DNA of 64,000 bases from Blastomyces gilchristii SLH14081 (lineage: Eukaryota; Ascomycota; Eurotiomycetes; Onygenales; Ajellomycetaceae): positions 1,277,062 to 1,341,061 of the forward strand of contig NW_003101679.1 in the NCBI RefSeq assembly GCF_000003855.2, read 5' to 3'. The number at the start of each line of letters is the position of its first letter. Position 1 is the first letter of the stretch. This document shows positions 45,747-57,662 of this stretch, one piece after another. Below the pieces are notes generated by a model. That model saw only the letters and a list, made by a program, of their open reading frames with translations, did no database searches and was not told the origin of the DNA. The position numbers and the translations under genes were made by a program.

Positions 45747-47921
45747 ATGCGTCGGGCTCTACTAACGGGCATCCAATGCCATGCTTGTCGAAATAATGTC
45801 GTTCGTTCGTTTGTTTCCGTTTCTGGTGTGACATTCATGCCTCTAGCAAGTGGTTCATGGTCTGCCTCTCAGACCCGCCCTCCACCTCTCTCACGGAATT
45901 TTTCATCTCAGCACGCGAAATTATTTTCGAGCCATCCCTCTGACAATGCTGAAGTGGCTGTTGATCCTATGCCTGAGAAGGACATTACGGAAGAGACGGT
46001 GAAGCCACCAGAAGAACCCGAAGAACATATACCCTGGTACCTTCAAGAAGAACTTGAAGCCACAACATCACACCCCCTAAGAAAGCAACAACCGCTGCCT
46101 CCTCTTCCGGAGAACCCACCCCCAATATTAAATGGCCTACTTGAACATATATCTATCGACCTTGGCCTCGATGATATTAGCCTGCTTGATCTCCGCAAAC
46201 TTGATCCTCCTCCCGCTCTGGGAGCAAATCTCATTATGATTTTCGGTACTGCTCGAGGCGTGAAACATCTCAATGTTTCAGCAGATAGATTGTGTCGGTG
46301 GCTGCGTACTACCTATAAGTTACGGCCTGATGCCGATGGTCTCCTAGGCAGAAACGAGCTAAAGATTAAGCTCCGAAGAAAGGCTCGTCGTGCAAAGCTA
46401 GCCAAGAGCGCCAAATCAACTCTTACGGCGCCCGACGATGGAATCACAACGGGTTGGATATGTGTCGATGTGGGAACCGTTGAAGGCGGTCAATTCCGCA
46501 AACCGGAGGAAGAGGCTCGGAAAGTCGGTTTTGTTGGCTTCGGAACGTTTGTGCAGGGGACTCGGATCGTTGTGCAATTGATGACAGAGGAGAAAAGGGA
46601 AGAAGTTGACCTAGAGGGTCTTTGGCGTCGGACGCTGGAACGAAACTCCTTGGAGAATGAAGGCCTCCCGCAACCGCAGGCGGAAGAGCCTCCACAAGAG
46701 GCGGGTGATATCCATAAACCTTCATCTGTTACACCAGCTCACATCAGTCATCGAGTTAGCCACGCGGCCCAAATTTCGGTCAACTATGAACAACGAAGGG
46801 GTATATCTACTGGGTCTCGTCAGAACCGAGACCTCGAAGAGGACGGGTTGAATTACGCGCCGATAAACCCAGACGGAACAATTAAACTTCCGGAACTGAT
46901 TTCTGAATCAACTCCCCTAACATCGCTGACTTCCCGGTTAAGAAATATTTCTCCATATGAAGCGATCTATCATCTCGGACAAGACGTTAATGATACAAAT
47001 TCTACGACATTTTTAGAGCAATTTTACCGGAAACTCTCGAAAGCTCCCGATGATCTGGCGTCCGCTCAAAGAATAAAACTTATATGCATTGCAATCATGC
47101 TTCATCATCCCGGTTATGGCAAAACAGACCTCTTCAAGGTGACCCAAGAGCATTTCATCTCAAACTACGGTGTAACGCCCCCCCAATTCCTGGAGATTTT
47201 GGATGCGTTGCTCTCATTCAAACCCGATCTGACCTCGGATCCTCCCAATCTGCTTCTTCCAGCCGCTGATATGGAATTGGCATTACAAACCATAGATCAT
47301 GTGGGACTCCGAGGTATCGACCTCCTTAACTCGACTGTTTGGATGAAACTTTTTGTCGGCGCCTCATTTCGCGTGCCGGTCTGCCCAGTAAGGGATCTTA
47401 TGAATGCCCCGGTTATCGGCAACCGTACTCCGGTTTCCCTTGATACGTACGAGACAGTAAATCGCGTCCAGACGCGTCTACTCAAAGTCAAAACAGCCGC
47501 CAAAATAGAACTGAGCGCAAACGAGTATCTGAGCCTGCTTCGTGTGCTCTTCGACCACGAATGGTACTCAATGTTCTGGGATACATGGGAAGAAATAGCG
47601 CTGGCTGGGATGCCTCGAGACAAATCGCTTTACGTGTTTCTTTTCCAGCTCCACGCCGAATCGGATGGCTGGGAAGGTTGGAAGTCGACCCTTCTGAACT
47701 GTATTCCAATGATGGAAAGAGAAAATCCCCCAGTATATATGGACCGTGAGCTAGCAGAGGTTATAGCAAGATGCCTTGCTATAGCACATCCAGAGATAAT
47801 GGATAGAGTTGAGCGAAACGAGCCGAGTCCCTTGGTCCGGCTGTGGCACCGCTGTCGAATCGCGGTTGAAAAGGAGGTTCCTTTGAGAGGGGCACAAAAT
47901 CCCCCTTCCACCATGTCTTGA
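45747..47921 (+). CDS. ATP25: Mitochondrial ATPase synthesis protein Atp25
   Basis: Atp25 is a two-part mitochondrial protein: its N-terminal half helps assemble the Atp9 ring and its C-terminal half stabilises ATP9 mRNA. The gene is one exon of 724 residues from [10 protein letters not shown]; the frame is open further upstream but has no ATG. The N-terminus is basic and Ser-rich, a mitochondrial targeting signal. Residues about 100-270 form the ribosome-silencing-factor-like domain ([50 protein letters not shown]). The long helical C-terminal half (about 380-700) is the mRNA-stabilising region. In yeast the two halves are separated by cleavage. Confidence 0.93.
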   Translation: MRRALLTGIQCHACRNNVVRSFVSVSGVTFMPLASGSWSASQTRPPPLSRNFSSQHAKLFSSHPSDNAEVAVDPMPEKDITEETVKPPEEPEEHIPWYLQEELEATTSHPLRKQQPLPPLPENPPPILNGLLEHISIDLGLDDISLLDLRKLDPPPALGANLIMIFGTARGVKHLNVSADRLCRWLRTTYKLRPDADGLLGRNELKIKLRRKARRAKLAKSAKSTLTAPDDGITTGWICVDVGTVEGGQFRKPEEEARKVGFVGFGTFVQGTRIVVQLMTEEKREEVDLEGLWRRTLERNSLENEGLPQPQAEEPPQEAGDIHKPSSVTPAHISHRVSHAAQISVNYEQRRGISTGSRQNRDLEEDGLNYAPINPDGTIKLPELISESTPLTSLTSRLRNISPYEAIYHLGQDVNDTNSTTFLEQFYRKLSKAPDDLASAQRIKLICIAIMLHHPGYGKTDLFKVTQEHFISNYGVTPPQFLEILDALLSFKPDLTSDPPNLLLPAADMELALQTIDHVGLRGIDLLNSTVWMKLFVGASFRVPVCPVRDLMNAPVIGNRTPVSLDTYETVNRVQTRLLKVKTAAKIELSANEYLSLLRVLFDHEWYSMFWDTWEEIALAGMPRDKSLYVFLFQLHAESDGWEGWKSTLLNCIPMMERENPPVYMDRELAEVIARCLAIAHPEIMDRVERNEPSPLVRLWHRCRIAVEKEVPLRGAQNPPSTMS

Positions 47922-48263
47922 CGATCCCTCAATATTCTAGTTTATATACCCCTAATAAATTTCCTGGACAATACAATGAGATCCGCATGTATATAGCATA
48001 GAGCTCGAAATTCAATGGAAAAACGAAAATTAGACGAATAAATAAATCAATGATGAGCTACGAGACTGAAATCTGATGAGTCAGCATTTCTCATCGCTAC
48101 CTACCTCGGCTGTTTATTGACCAAAAGCCGCCATCCCCAACTTTCTAGGAGAACATTAGCGGCGACAAGCCGGCAGACCGTCTCCTCAGGCCTAGCCTGT
48201 GTTAAGAACTTCCCATCTCTCCCTGCAATACAGAGAGGCAGTCAAGGACATCAATTCGCTAGC
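47922..48263. other. Intergenic spacer, ATP25 to PEX12
   Basis: No gene seen. The PEX12 promoter is expected here. A plus-strand open frame from 48117 runs into PEX12 but has no support as coding before 48264. Confidence 0.45.
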
Positions 48264-49941
48264 ATGGAGTATATGTCCGCTCTACAGAACGAGTTCGACG
48301 ATTTCAAGCCTTCGCTCTTCGGTAAGCTCATCTCCGTTTTCTCCCATACGCCTCGTTTCTATGTGCTGAAATACCAACTCGACGCCGTCTCCTGAGCTCG
48401 TTCATTCATTAATTCCATGCTAACCAAAATCCCCAGAAATCCTCTCAGAGCAGCAGCTCTCAGCCCTTCTACCCCCGTCTCTCCGCTACGTCCTCGCCGT
48501 CGCCACGCACCGACACCCCCGCTACCTTCTCCGTGCCCTCAACTCATACGACGAACTATACGCCCTCCTCTCCCTCCTCGTAGAACGCTACTACCTTCGC
48601 ACCTTCGGCGGCTCTTTTACCGAGAACTTCTACTCTCTAAAACGCGAACGCGTCCTCGCGACCAAAAATGGCGAGGTTCCACGCGCCCAGCTCGGCGCGG
48701 CGGGGCCCGTCCGCGAAACGCTTAAGCTCCGCTCGTCAGACATATGGAAGAATCTGGCTGTGATGGTCGGGATACCTTATTTGAAACGGAAACTGGATGA
48801 AGGATATGATATCCACGCCGCTCCGCATGCTGCGCTGGCGGCCAGCGGAGGAGGAGGGCCACGATATCATCCGGACGACGACCTCCCGCACAACCCCACC
48901 GTGCGCCAGCGGCTAATGCACTATTACAAATGGTTCCTGCGGAATGTCTACCCGTCGCTGAACGCGGCGTACTATTTTGCCATTCTAGCTTTTAATCTTG
49001 CCTATTTGTTCGATAACACAAAGTACTCCTCGCCTTTCCTATGGCTGATAGGCACACGGATACGAAGGCTGGGACCTGCCGACCACGCTGCAATAGAGCT
49101 AGCTACGCAACCTCCAAAGGCGAAGACGAAAACTCCGGGCACCCGGCCCAGCGGTGCATTGGGCTTCCTCCGCCCGGAGAATATATACCCGCATCTTCTA
49201 GGGTCACTGAAGATCTTCCTTCCAACCTCCATATTCGCGCTAAAGTTTCTAGAGTGGTGGCACGCGAGCGATTTCTCGCGCCAACTCGCTCGCAAAGCGA
49301 CAGAGGCACTTGACCTACCCGCCCCGGTTGTCTCGGGCATGTTATCGCCTACAGCAGCGACCGCGGCTGCAACAGCGTCTGCTACGGCGAAGAAGGCAAC
49401 CACATCCACAACTACCAGCAAATCGTCCGACAAGCCTTCGAGCTCGCAAACACATATCCCCAAACGTCCCAATCCGCCCCCCATCTCCTCAACATCATAC
49501 CTCCCCATCTTCACCGTACCTTTACCAGCCGTCGACCCGGCCGCTGCTGATGCGAACCCTGCTTCTGCCTCCACTCAATCCCCCTGCCCAATCTGTCTCA
49601 ACCCTCTTAATAACCCTACAGCCTGCCAGACAGGGTACGTCTTCTGCTACAGCTGCATCTTCCGCTGGATAAACGGAGAGCATGAGCGGCAGATTGACTT
49701 TATGAATGGGAAAGGTTCGGAGTGGGAAGATGATGGTGATGGTGATGGTCATGGGAGAGAGAATACGGTACAAACGGTGACTGGAGAGATGAGCGGTACG
49801 GATGGGGAAGGCGGGAAAGGGAATGATCTTGACAATAAGAGTAGTCGGGTTGGGAGATGGGAGAGCGGGGAGGGGCGGTGTGCGGTTACTGGGCGCAGGG
49901 TATTGGGTGGTTCGGAGGGGCTGAGGAGGGTGCTTGTTTGA
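48264..49941 (+). CDS. PEX12: Peroxisome assembly protein 12 (peroxin Pex12)
   Basis: Pex12 is a membrane RING protein of the Pex2-Pex10-Pex12 complex that ubiquitylates the import receptor Pex5. Exons 48264-48321 and 48437-49941 encode 520 residues; the intron has a GCTAACC branch site. It opens [20 protein letters not shown], characteristic of fungal Pex12, followed by the Pex2/Pex12 domain with [19 protein letters not shown] and hydrophobic segments around 220-240 and 320-340. The [12 protein letters not shown]...[17 protein letters not shown] has fewer zinc ligands than a full RING, as is usual in Pex12. A long Gly/Asp-rich insert precedes the final [10 protein letters not shown] block. 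Confidence 0.95.
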
Positions 49942-50760
49942 TGTTTTTTTTTAATCTTTTTTCGTACTGGTTTTGTCAAGGTTGGTTGGGTAGGATGGGA
50001 TGGACATGATTTATATATAGATACTCAAATTCAGTTTAGAGATATGTATCATAGATGTATGTAGATAGCATTTCCTCATCAAGATAACTAACTACATTAG
50101 AATATCATCATAATACTACATCATTTAATAATAATCTAGCTCAGCATAAGAACCCCAAGGAATATTTGCAATCGGGTAGAGATGTCTGTCCAAAGCTCTC
50201 GTTCATATTGCACCATGCTCTCACCTTTACCTCGTCTAAATTTTGAAGCTAATCTTATCATATTCCAGCTAATAATAGATAGTTATATTGCATGGTTATC
50301 TTTTGTCATCTACGGAGTATATGTAAAGAAAAAAGATTGGAAAATATCCCACCAATTCCTCAACTGATCATCCACACCCGGGAAGGTAGGGTAAACCGAG
50401 AAGTGAGAGAAAAAAAAGAAAAAGAAAAAGAAAAAAAGAAAAGGAAAAAGCCAACCCGCATGAATATCTAACACGGACAAAGCCAATGCCAATAGGAATA
50501 TCTAGTTATGAGACATATAGACATAGAAAACGAGACATATGTGCAGCTTATGCCTATGTAGGTAGATAGGCTGAGGATGGGAGTATATATGCAACAACGG
50601 AAAAAATGCAAAATATATCATGCCATGCCAGTGAGGAATGAGAAAACAAAAAACCAGAGAAAGACAGAGATATATCTCGCTCAATGCAGCAAAAAAGGAA
50701 ACCAATCAAAACATAAACACGTAAAACAGACCAACATCCCCCCTTCCTTCCCCCTCCTTC
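49942..50760. other. Tail-to-tail intergenic region, PEX12 and LEU5
   Basis: AT-rich, no gene seen. Holds an A/G-rich tract at about 50409-50449 and one TACGGAGTA motif (50311-50319). It should contain the 3' ends of both convergent genes. Confidence 0.5.
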
Positions 50761-52354
50761 CTAAATCCCCAACCACCACTTCGACCTCTCATAAACAAAG
50801 AAGCTCACCGCAACCATAGGCACAACCTTCATATACCCAATCGTCAACCCAACCCAAAACCCGCGAAACCCCTTCTCCGCAAAAATCCGCTTCCCCGTCT
50901 CCGCAATCCCCACCCGATGCCCATCGCCCACCGCACCAGCAACCTGCATGCGGCGCCGGATGACTTCAAGTGGGTACGAGCTCGTCTGTGACACGAGGCC
51001 TGCTAATGCGCCTGATAGCAGCTCGGCCGGGGCCGTTAGTTGCACACGCTTGTAGGGCTGTGGGGCGGAGGCGGGGGAGGAGGCGGGTGGTTTGTCGGAG
51101 TGCGGGATTGTGGTGTAGGCCGCGAGCTTTGGATGGCGGAGCCAGTCGCCGACGGTGTCGTGGGTCAAGAAGGAAACGCCGGCGTAGGGGAGCATACCGA
51201 GGAGGGTTGGAGAGAAGCCGCGGTAGAAGTTTGAGAGGCCGTAGCGGGGGGGCTTGGATGGGAGACAGGACGTGGGAGGTGTGAGGGGTTTTGATGAGGT
51301 AGATGTAGATGCAGCGGTAGCGGTAGCGGATACCGTCCCAGGTCTATTCTCATTATAAATCTGACGACAAATCCTCCGCAGCGACGAGCGGACATTATGC
51401 TTCGTCTCAAACGCCAAGCGCACCCGCATCACCTCCAGAGGGTATGTAAAGAACACGGACGTCAGCCCAGCAGTGCTGCCACTAATCAATCGGCGGAACG
51501 GCGTCTCTCTGTCCCGTGACGGGATTACCACGGCGCGGATCTGCTCGTAGGCCAGGAACTTGATAGCGGCGTAAGGGAAAATGCGAAGTAAGGTTGCCGA
51601 ATGGCCCTTGAAAAGCCCCCTGACGCCTTCGTGGCTGTTTATGTCTTTCATGGCACTCACGACACCGAACCAGCCAGTGGAGTATTTTGCGAATTGAGGG
51701 TTGGAGGTTTGGAAGAGAATCTTGACACGGTCCAGAGGGCCGACGACCGTTTTCGCCTGTATAGGTTTTACATATGTGATTAGTTATCTTTTCCTCTTTT
51801 ACGGACGAAAGCACCAGTGACATCTAGGGGACAAAAAAAAAATGAAAATAAACATAAACATAAACATAAACATAACCAGCAAAACATACCGCACAACCCG
51901 CCAAACCTCCCGCCAACCCGCTTTTAAGTATATAATCCAAACTCCTCTTATCAAGCGCCTTAACATCCGCATTGGCGGCGATATGCGCACGCGCATCCGC
52001 CCCCCCTCCCTGCCTCCCCTCCCCCACCCCAGCATCCAAGGGCTCTATATTCTCATGGTCGGTAGGACAAACGCTCGCAGGCGGAAGAGTCGACGCATTT
52101 TCCTTCACCTTCACCATCTCCATCCTTAGGTCCATCGGGGATCCGGATTCCGTACCGGTGATACCTCCTCGACCAGCGCCGTGTAGCGGGGGAGCTGAAT
52201 CGCCGGCGGAGAGATTGTAAAATTGCGACGTAGCTGTTGTTATTGGTGTCGTCGCAGGGGAGAGTTTCGGAGGCGAGGAGGAGGACGAAGGAGCATGCGC
52301 TTGGGTATGTGTAGTATGTGTGTGTGTCTGCGAAGTAGGATGCGATTGCTGCAT
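50761..52354 (-). CDS. LEU5: Mitochondrial carrier for coenzyme A (Leu5 family)
   Basis: Leu5 is an inner-membrane carrier needed for CoA in the mitochondrial matrix. Exons 52354-51890 and 51756-50761 give 486 residues with a 132-nt intron that contains a short (ATAAAC)n run and a TAACTAATC branch site. The three carrier signatures are present: PLDRVK just after the splice, PLEVMRVR and PLEVIRRR. GPLDRVKILFQTSNP and GLFKGHSATLLRIFPYAAIKF are typical of the Leu5/Graves-disease-carrier group. The N-terminal 130 residues are a low-complexity Ser/Thr/Pro extension, longer than in yeast Leu5. An insert rich in Thr/Ser/Pro lies between the third and fourth membrane segments. Confidence 0.92.
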
Positions 52355-53858
52355 CGGCGTCTGTATTCTATCCTACCGCGTTACCTTTCTCGCGAGGTGC
52401 GTCCTCAATTCCCGAACCTCGGGTAACCTCCGTGATCCTGCTGACCAGGAAGCAGAAATGAAATGAAAGAAACAGAAAAATTTTAGTATTCTCAACCTTT
52501 TTTCCAAAAAAGGAATAACACTACTCCGTCCTATTTGTTACCTGGATTATCAGAGCATCGCTTCCTCGAGGCGTAATACAGACGGAAGAAACGGAATGCT
52601 TATGGTGGCAGTCTTGTGGTGGGATATGGCTATCGTCTGTGCCGCCGGCATTTCTTCCTTAGCTCCGTGCCAACCACAGGGAGACAACACAGGGTGAAAA
52701 TGTGCGATGTAGTTTTGTTTTCTTTCTTGCTTAAGGGTTCTTCGGTACCGCGAGCAATTAATCAATGCATCGTGTGGAGAGCGGAGTTGTTTAAACACTT
52801 TGGTCTTTGGTGGTTTGGTGGAGTGGTTTGGAAGAAAGAAACAGGAGGGAAAGCAAGGCGTGGGGAAGGGGAGGGAAAGTAGCTCCCGTCCACCGTACCG
52901 TACCGTAATTACCCTGCCCGCCCTTGATCGTCCCTTGCTTGCATCGGCCAAATGAGAAAAGATACGAACACAATACAGCGAAACATGCCAACAAATACAC
53001 GAAAGGGGAAAGAACGTCGGCTGGCATCGGCAAACTAGGCTGTTTCGGGCAACGCTCCGCGTGAAATTTCGCCCCCACCACCCGGGGTTTTGGTATTGGC
53101 ACTGTATTATTACGCTGTACCAGCTGGACGGGCGAGGGCTGAACATTTGCCGCTCGGTGAAGGTCACGTGATTGTTGTGGCATTACCATTTTTGTTGGAA
53201 TGTTATTGGTTGCTATCTAGTGTGGGCTATATGCTTGGTGCGAGGCGCTAGTCCGTACTAGGAAGCCTAGGGCTCCCACAATTTTGATTCAATATACGGA
53301 GTACTTTTCCCCCATCGCGTCCCTCCCAGGACGAAAGCCCTTGTCCCTTTCATACCCTTAAGAGAAGAAAAATTAGAGGTTAAGAATAATAAAAATAAAA
53401 GTATCCCGCCGACCAAAACCTGAATGTAATAAATACACCTCCCCCCCCCCCCCCCCGGGTCTCCGCCCAAAACTATATAAATGCCAGCAATAATAACAAT
53501 AGTAGCCAAGTTATATATCAAAAAAATGTGTGGAAGGTTTAAGGGATGGAAACGCCTAGTCTATGCAATGAAGCGCCCTAGCTAACAGAAAAGCCATGCC
53601 AGAAATTGTCTTGAGAAAAATATAATAATAGAAATCATAGATATAAAAACCTCAAGGAAAGAAAAAAAATTGCGCGGGCCGGGTGATTAAGATGAGAGCC
53701 AGAACTGTGCTGTCCTTGGCCAAAATTATACGCCGGGTTGTACACAAGATTCGGATGAAGAGGGTCTACGGGTTGTCGGGAGGCAGGCACACGGTTTGCC
53801 CTTGGTCGTCACTGTGGAAGGGCGTGACTGCGACGGGAGTGACAGAAGTGGTATCTGC
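52355..53858. other. 1.5-kb intergenic region, LEU5 promoter side and ITC1 3' side
   Basis: No gene recognised; the 205-codon minus-strand frame at 52550-53167 looks like chance. It contains a 16-base C run (53441-53456) and a TACGGAGTA motif (53295-53303). The part next to 52355 should be the LEU5 promoter; the part next to 53858 should hold the ITC1 terminator. Confidence 0.5.
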
Positions 53859-56800
53859 TCAAAACTGATACTTCGTCCCCTGCCTTGTAAGCGGCTTTCC
53901 TTGTCGATTCGTAGCCTTCCCCTCCTTCTCCTTTTCCCTCGTATCATCCGAAGCTGCAGCTGTAGCCGTGGACCGCTTAGCTTTCTTCGTCGGCCGCGCC
54001 GGCTCGACATGCAAGTGTCCGTTTTCCCGCAGTGCAGTCCCGTTCTTCCATCTCAGACAGCGGTATCGGCTCGATAGGTCCTCTCCCCCAGAGGGCTTCG
54101 TCCGGGTAGACATTCGTGTCGGCATCGCTGGCGCCTCTTCCTCCGGCTCTGTGCTTTTCTTCTCATCAGCATTCTTTCCAACGTAATCCGCTCGATTTCG
54201 CATGTACTTGGCGATGCTATCACGATACAACTGCAGTTCCTTGCGCAGCTTCACCTCCCGGATACCGCGGGAGTCAAGCCAGCTGATAAGCTGGTCGAGA
54301 GACTCTGGATCGTCATAGTAGCCCCATTCCAAAGCGGTGGAAACACCCACCGAACCCTCCTCGAGCTCTTTCCGCTGTCTCACTGTCATTTTGAACCGCT
54401 GGATGTACTTTTCATTTTCTTCAGCCGCTAAATCAATAAAGCCCTCCCGTTCCATATCGTCGGGACCTTGAACCCATAGTCGTCCATTCGCATAGTTTGC
54501 AGACGCAGTGGAGCTGCTCGGGAGACCTTCAAACGGCATCGCGTTCCGCTCAAACCAATAGTACCGATTCCAAAACCGGTCTTTACCCAAAACACGCGTC
54601 CGGGGACAATCCGCCTCTCGCAAATCATTATCCAGCACGGCGATATGTTCCTCGTATGACTTGACTTTGGCTTTTTCGTCTTCGATTTTCTTTAGGACAC
54701 GCTGATACTGCTTCGATCCCTTGGGTGCCTTGGCGGCCTGTTCCTTTCTCTCACGCTCCTCCTCTTGCCGTCGTTTGCGCTCTGCGGCCCTATCTGCTCC
54801 ACGCCGAAGCGATCTTCCTCCATGCACGTCTTCCTCATCGGTATCTCCAGCAGCCTCTGAGTTTTCATCCAAACCAGTCATCTTTACATCCGCTAGTTCT
54901 TCCAACTCAGGAACTGGTGATGGTGGGTGTTCAGGTTGAAGCTGTTTGCGTTCTTCATGCAACCGTCGAATCTCCTCAAGGCTAGCGAAAACGATTAGCT
55001 ACCGTCCAGAATGGAGGGAAAAAAAGGGACAAATCCCCAACGCGATAACTTACCATGCTTTACGAGCCCGCTGATAGTCAATTTTCTCTTTGCGGAACTC
55101 AGTCATTTGAATGCTGCACTCTTCGAGATAATTCTTGATCGCCTTCGTTTCAAGTAGTAACATGCAGATAATTTGAAGAGCCTTCACTCGTAAATTGACG
55201 TCGAGGGTTACATATTGTTCTTGCGAGGTGTCTTGAGTTGGCTCACGGTCAAGCGGAGCCAAATGGGCTAGGATCTCGTCACAGGGTTTTTGTAGTCGCG
55301 GTCGGTAGGATAGCCTATGAAGGAGTCCGACCATAACTAATTCCCAACCACCTTTTTGGAAGTCTCGTTTCCGTAGGCGATCGATCCACCCATACTCTCC
55401 AAACATTTCCGCCGCGCGATGTATCTGTACTTCAGCCGTGCCAGACCGGCTCCTTGATTCCAATCTCCGCTTCAAATTTTCGGCTTCAGCCTTTGCATAA
55501 CTACTTCTAGTGGTTCTTCTGGGCGGTGTCGGTTCTCGGTCCGGCTCTTCAATTTCTTCCTCTTCTTTATCGTCCTCTTCGTCCTCGGATTCTTCGTCGG
55601 GAAGGGCGGGTAGCGAGATCTGAACAGCGCCATCCTGATCTTTCTCATCGTTCACCAGCGTTTTCAACACCGCACAGTGTACTTCCACAAACAGCTCACA
55701 GGTAACGTCGTGAGAAGAAAACTGCATTGCTTCGACGAAATCATCGAATGTGAAGGAGTCTAATTGGAGAACCTGGCAATATACATTCAGCGTGTTCCAG
55801 GTTTCGAGAAGAGGTCCCATAGATTCCATTTTTATGTCACCACTGAGTAAACTATCTTCTCGCGACGACTTTTCCAGCAGCTCCGAGCGCTGATCATCAG
55901 TTAAGAATTTCACTGGCGGTCGTAGTTTATTGCTGTGAGAAGGTGGAATATCTAAATCCTCGATAGGGTATTTGATAGGGGGCGAAGGGGGAGGCGGCGG
56001 CGGGCCATTTTGAATGACGACGGAAAACGAGTTGGCGCTATCTTCGGGTATTTGCCAGACTCTGTCCGGGCCGAAACTGCCTGGAGCAGCAAAGGAAGGG
56101 TTCTCGTTCAAGGCTCGTTGGTATTCTAAATATTGATCTTCCCTTGCCTTCGCAAGTTCCCGGACGTTGGTTTTGGACTTTTGCCCCTTGGCAGCAGGTT
56201 TTAGGTTCGGCCATCTTTGTTTGGAATAAAAGAACCTGAAGAGGTTTTCGTCTTCTTCTTTATCGACAGCCACGTTGGCTTTTTTCCCTGCAACCCTATT
56301 TACATATTGAAGGTGTTTCGGGACCTCCGTATCAATCCTATATTCCTTGGCGATCTCGGGTTTGACTAGCCATGGCGCACCGGTCCACGACTCCCTAGTG
56401 ACAGTATTTCTGATGAACGAACGCAGCATCTGTTTGGTAAAGATTTTCCGGTCTCGGATCAGGTGTTCATCGTCCAGCAATGCCTCCTCATTCGGTCGGT
56501 TTACCAATTTTACTAGATACCTTGACGATGCCCTTCGCTCTACCGTACCATCCTCGTTGATTAATTCTGGGAATCGGGCTTTCTCCCGAACAATGCCCTG
56601 CAGGCGGGATCCGTTGGTCAGGAGGACAGTAACGCGTTCGCCAGGGTAAAAATCTTGTTTAAAGTCCTTCAATTTCGTTAGTCATAATACGAATCCTTGG
56701 TTGGAGATCGGAAGGAGCATACTTCGAAAACTTGGTCGACTATTAAGAACAATTGAGATCAGCTTCAGGCCCGGGTTGTAAAACAGCGCAAAAAAGACGA

Positions 56801-57662
56801 CTTACCAAGGCTGTCAATTCGCGAAATAGTTGAAAATTGAACTTTTCGCAAAACCGGTTCCTTCAACGGTTCCGGAAAGGCGCTATTCACTTCGCGCGAA
56901 CCATCCGTCTGTTGCGCAGTTAGTACAGGAAGTACTTAATATCTCAAACGCAATTGAAGGAAAAGCAAGAAAAGCTGATATGCGACGTACTTCACTTCTT
57001 AGAGCCTCAAAAAAAGTAAGAGAGGAGTGACCCGTTATCTCGCAGATGAATCGTTTCTATATCCAATATCGACTTGTTAAGCACATCCATTCTCGTCGAC
57101 GCGTTCGGACATGACTGATCAAGGTAAAAGTTCTCCGGGCGGCGGACGAAACGCAAGCGCGGAGCCTTGTTGATGTCGAGTTCGAGAGGGGGGGAGTTCA
57201 TGGGTACATACCTGTTTGTAGAAGTTCATTCTGAATAGGGACCATATAATCAGCGATTTGCGCCGCGCATATAAAAGTAACAAGGGAGGAGAGGAGGAGG
57301 AAAATAGAGTTTTGAAAAGTGTGTGAACGCACCTATGAAGAAATTGCTGATACTTGGTGAACACTTCATTTGTTTCCGGGATAACCCAGACCTGCATTCC
57401 GCACAAGCACGAAAAGCACGGTACAAGTTAGATGATTGTCCGCTGAAAGAATAAATCCGCGAATGAGGGCAGTAGGCACATACCTCCTCGCTATCATCTT
57501 CAATGGTTGGTCGAGGGAGGTATTGGACGGGTTTGCGCTTGAATAGGACCTGATGGAGAGACAGAGGAGAGTTTTCCGTTAATATATATCTCTCCGCACG
57601 ATTGAGTAAATTTTCCGCTGGTCGGAAACCAGCTGCAAGCGCGATAACAGTCCACATACCAT
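53859..57662 (-). CDS. ITC1: ISWI chromatin-remodelling complex accessory subunit (Itc1/Acf1-like)
   Basis: Itc1/Acf1 proteins partner ISWI ATPases in nucleosome spacing. Nine exons (57662-57660, 57549-57484, 57391-57333, 57230-57212, 57056-56991, 56908-56806, 56739-56723, 56666-55054, 54981-53859) give 1,022 residues. The first coding exon is the ATG alone; others are 17 and 19 nt. The WAC domain (about 5-110) includes VWVIPETNEVFTKYQQFLHR and CEITGHSSLTFFEALRSE. The DDT domain is near 395-455 (CQVLQLDSFTFDDFVEAM), after a Pro-rich run. WHIM motifs follow at about 775-900: TRVLGKDRFWNRYYWFE and EWGYYDDPESLDQLISWLDS. Coiled, charged linkers and a Lys/Arg-rich C-terminus fit a nuclear protein. 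All splice joints keep frame. Confidence 0.9.

Noticed and set aside
49002..49574. 190-codon antisense open frame opposite PEX12
   Set aside because: It arises from the Ala/Ser/Thr-rich part of PEX12 and has no domain of its own.
52550..53167. 205-codon minus-strand open frame between LEU5 and ITC1
   Set aside because: Composition is mixed, no domain is visible, and no splice or start context supports it.
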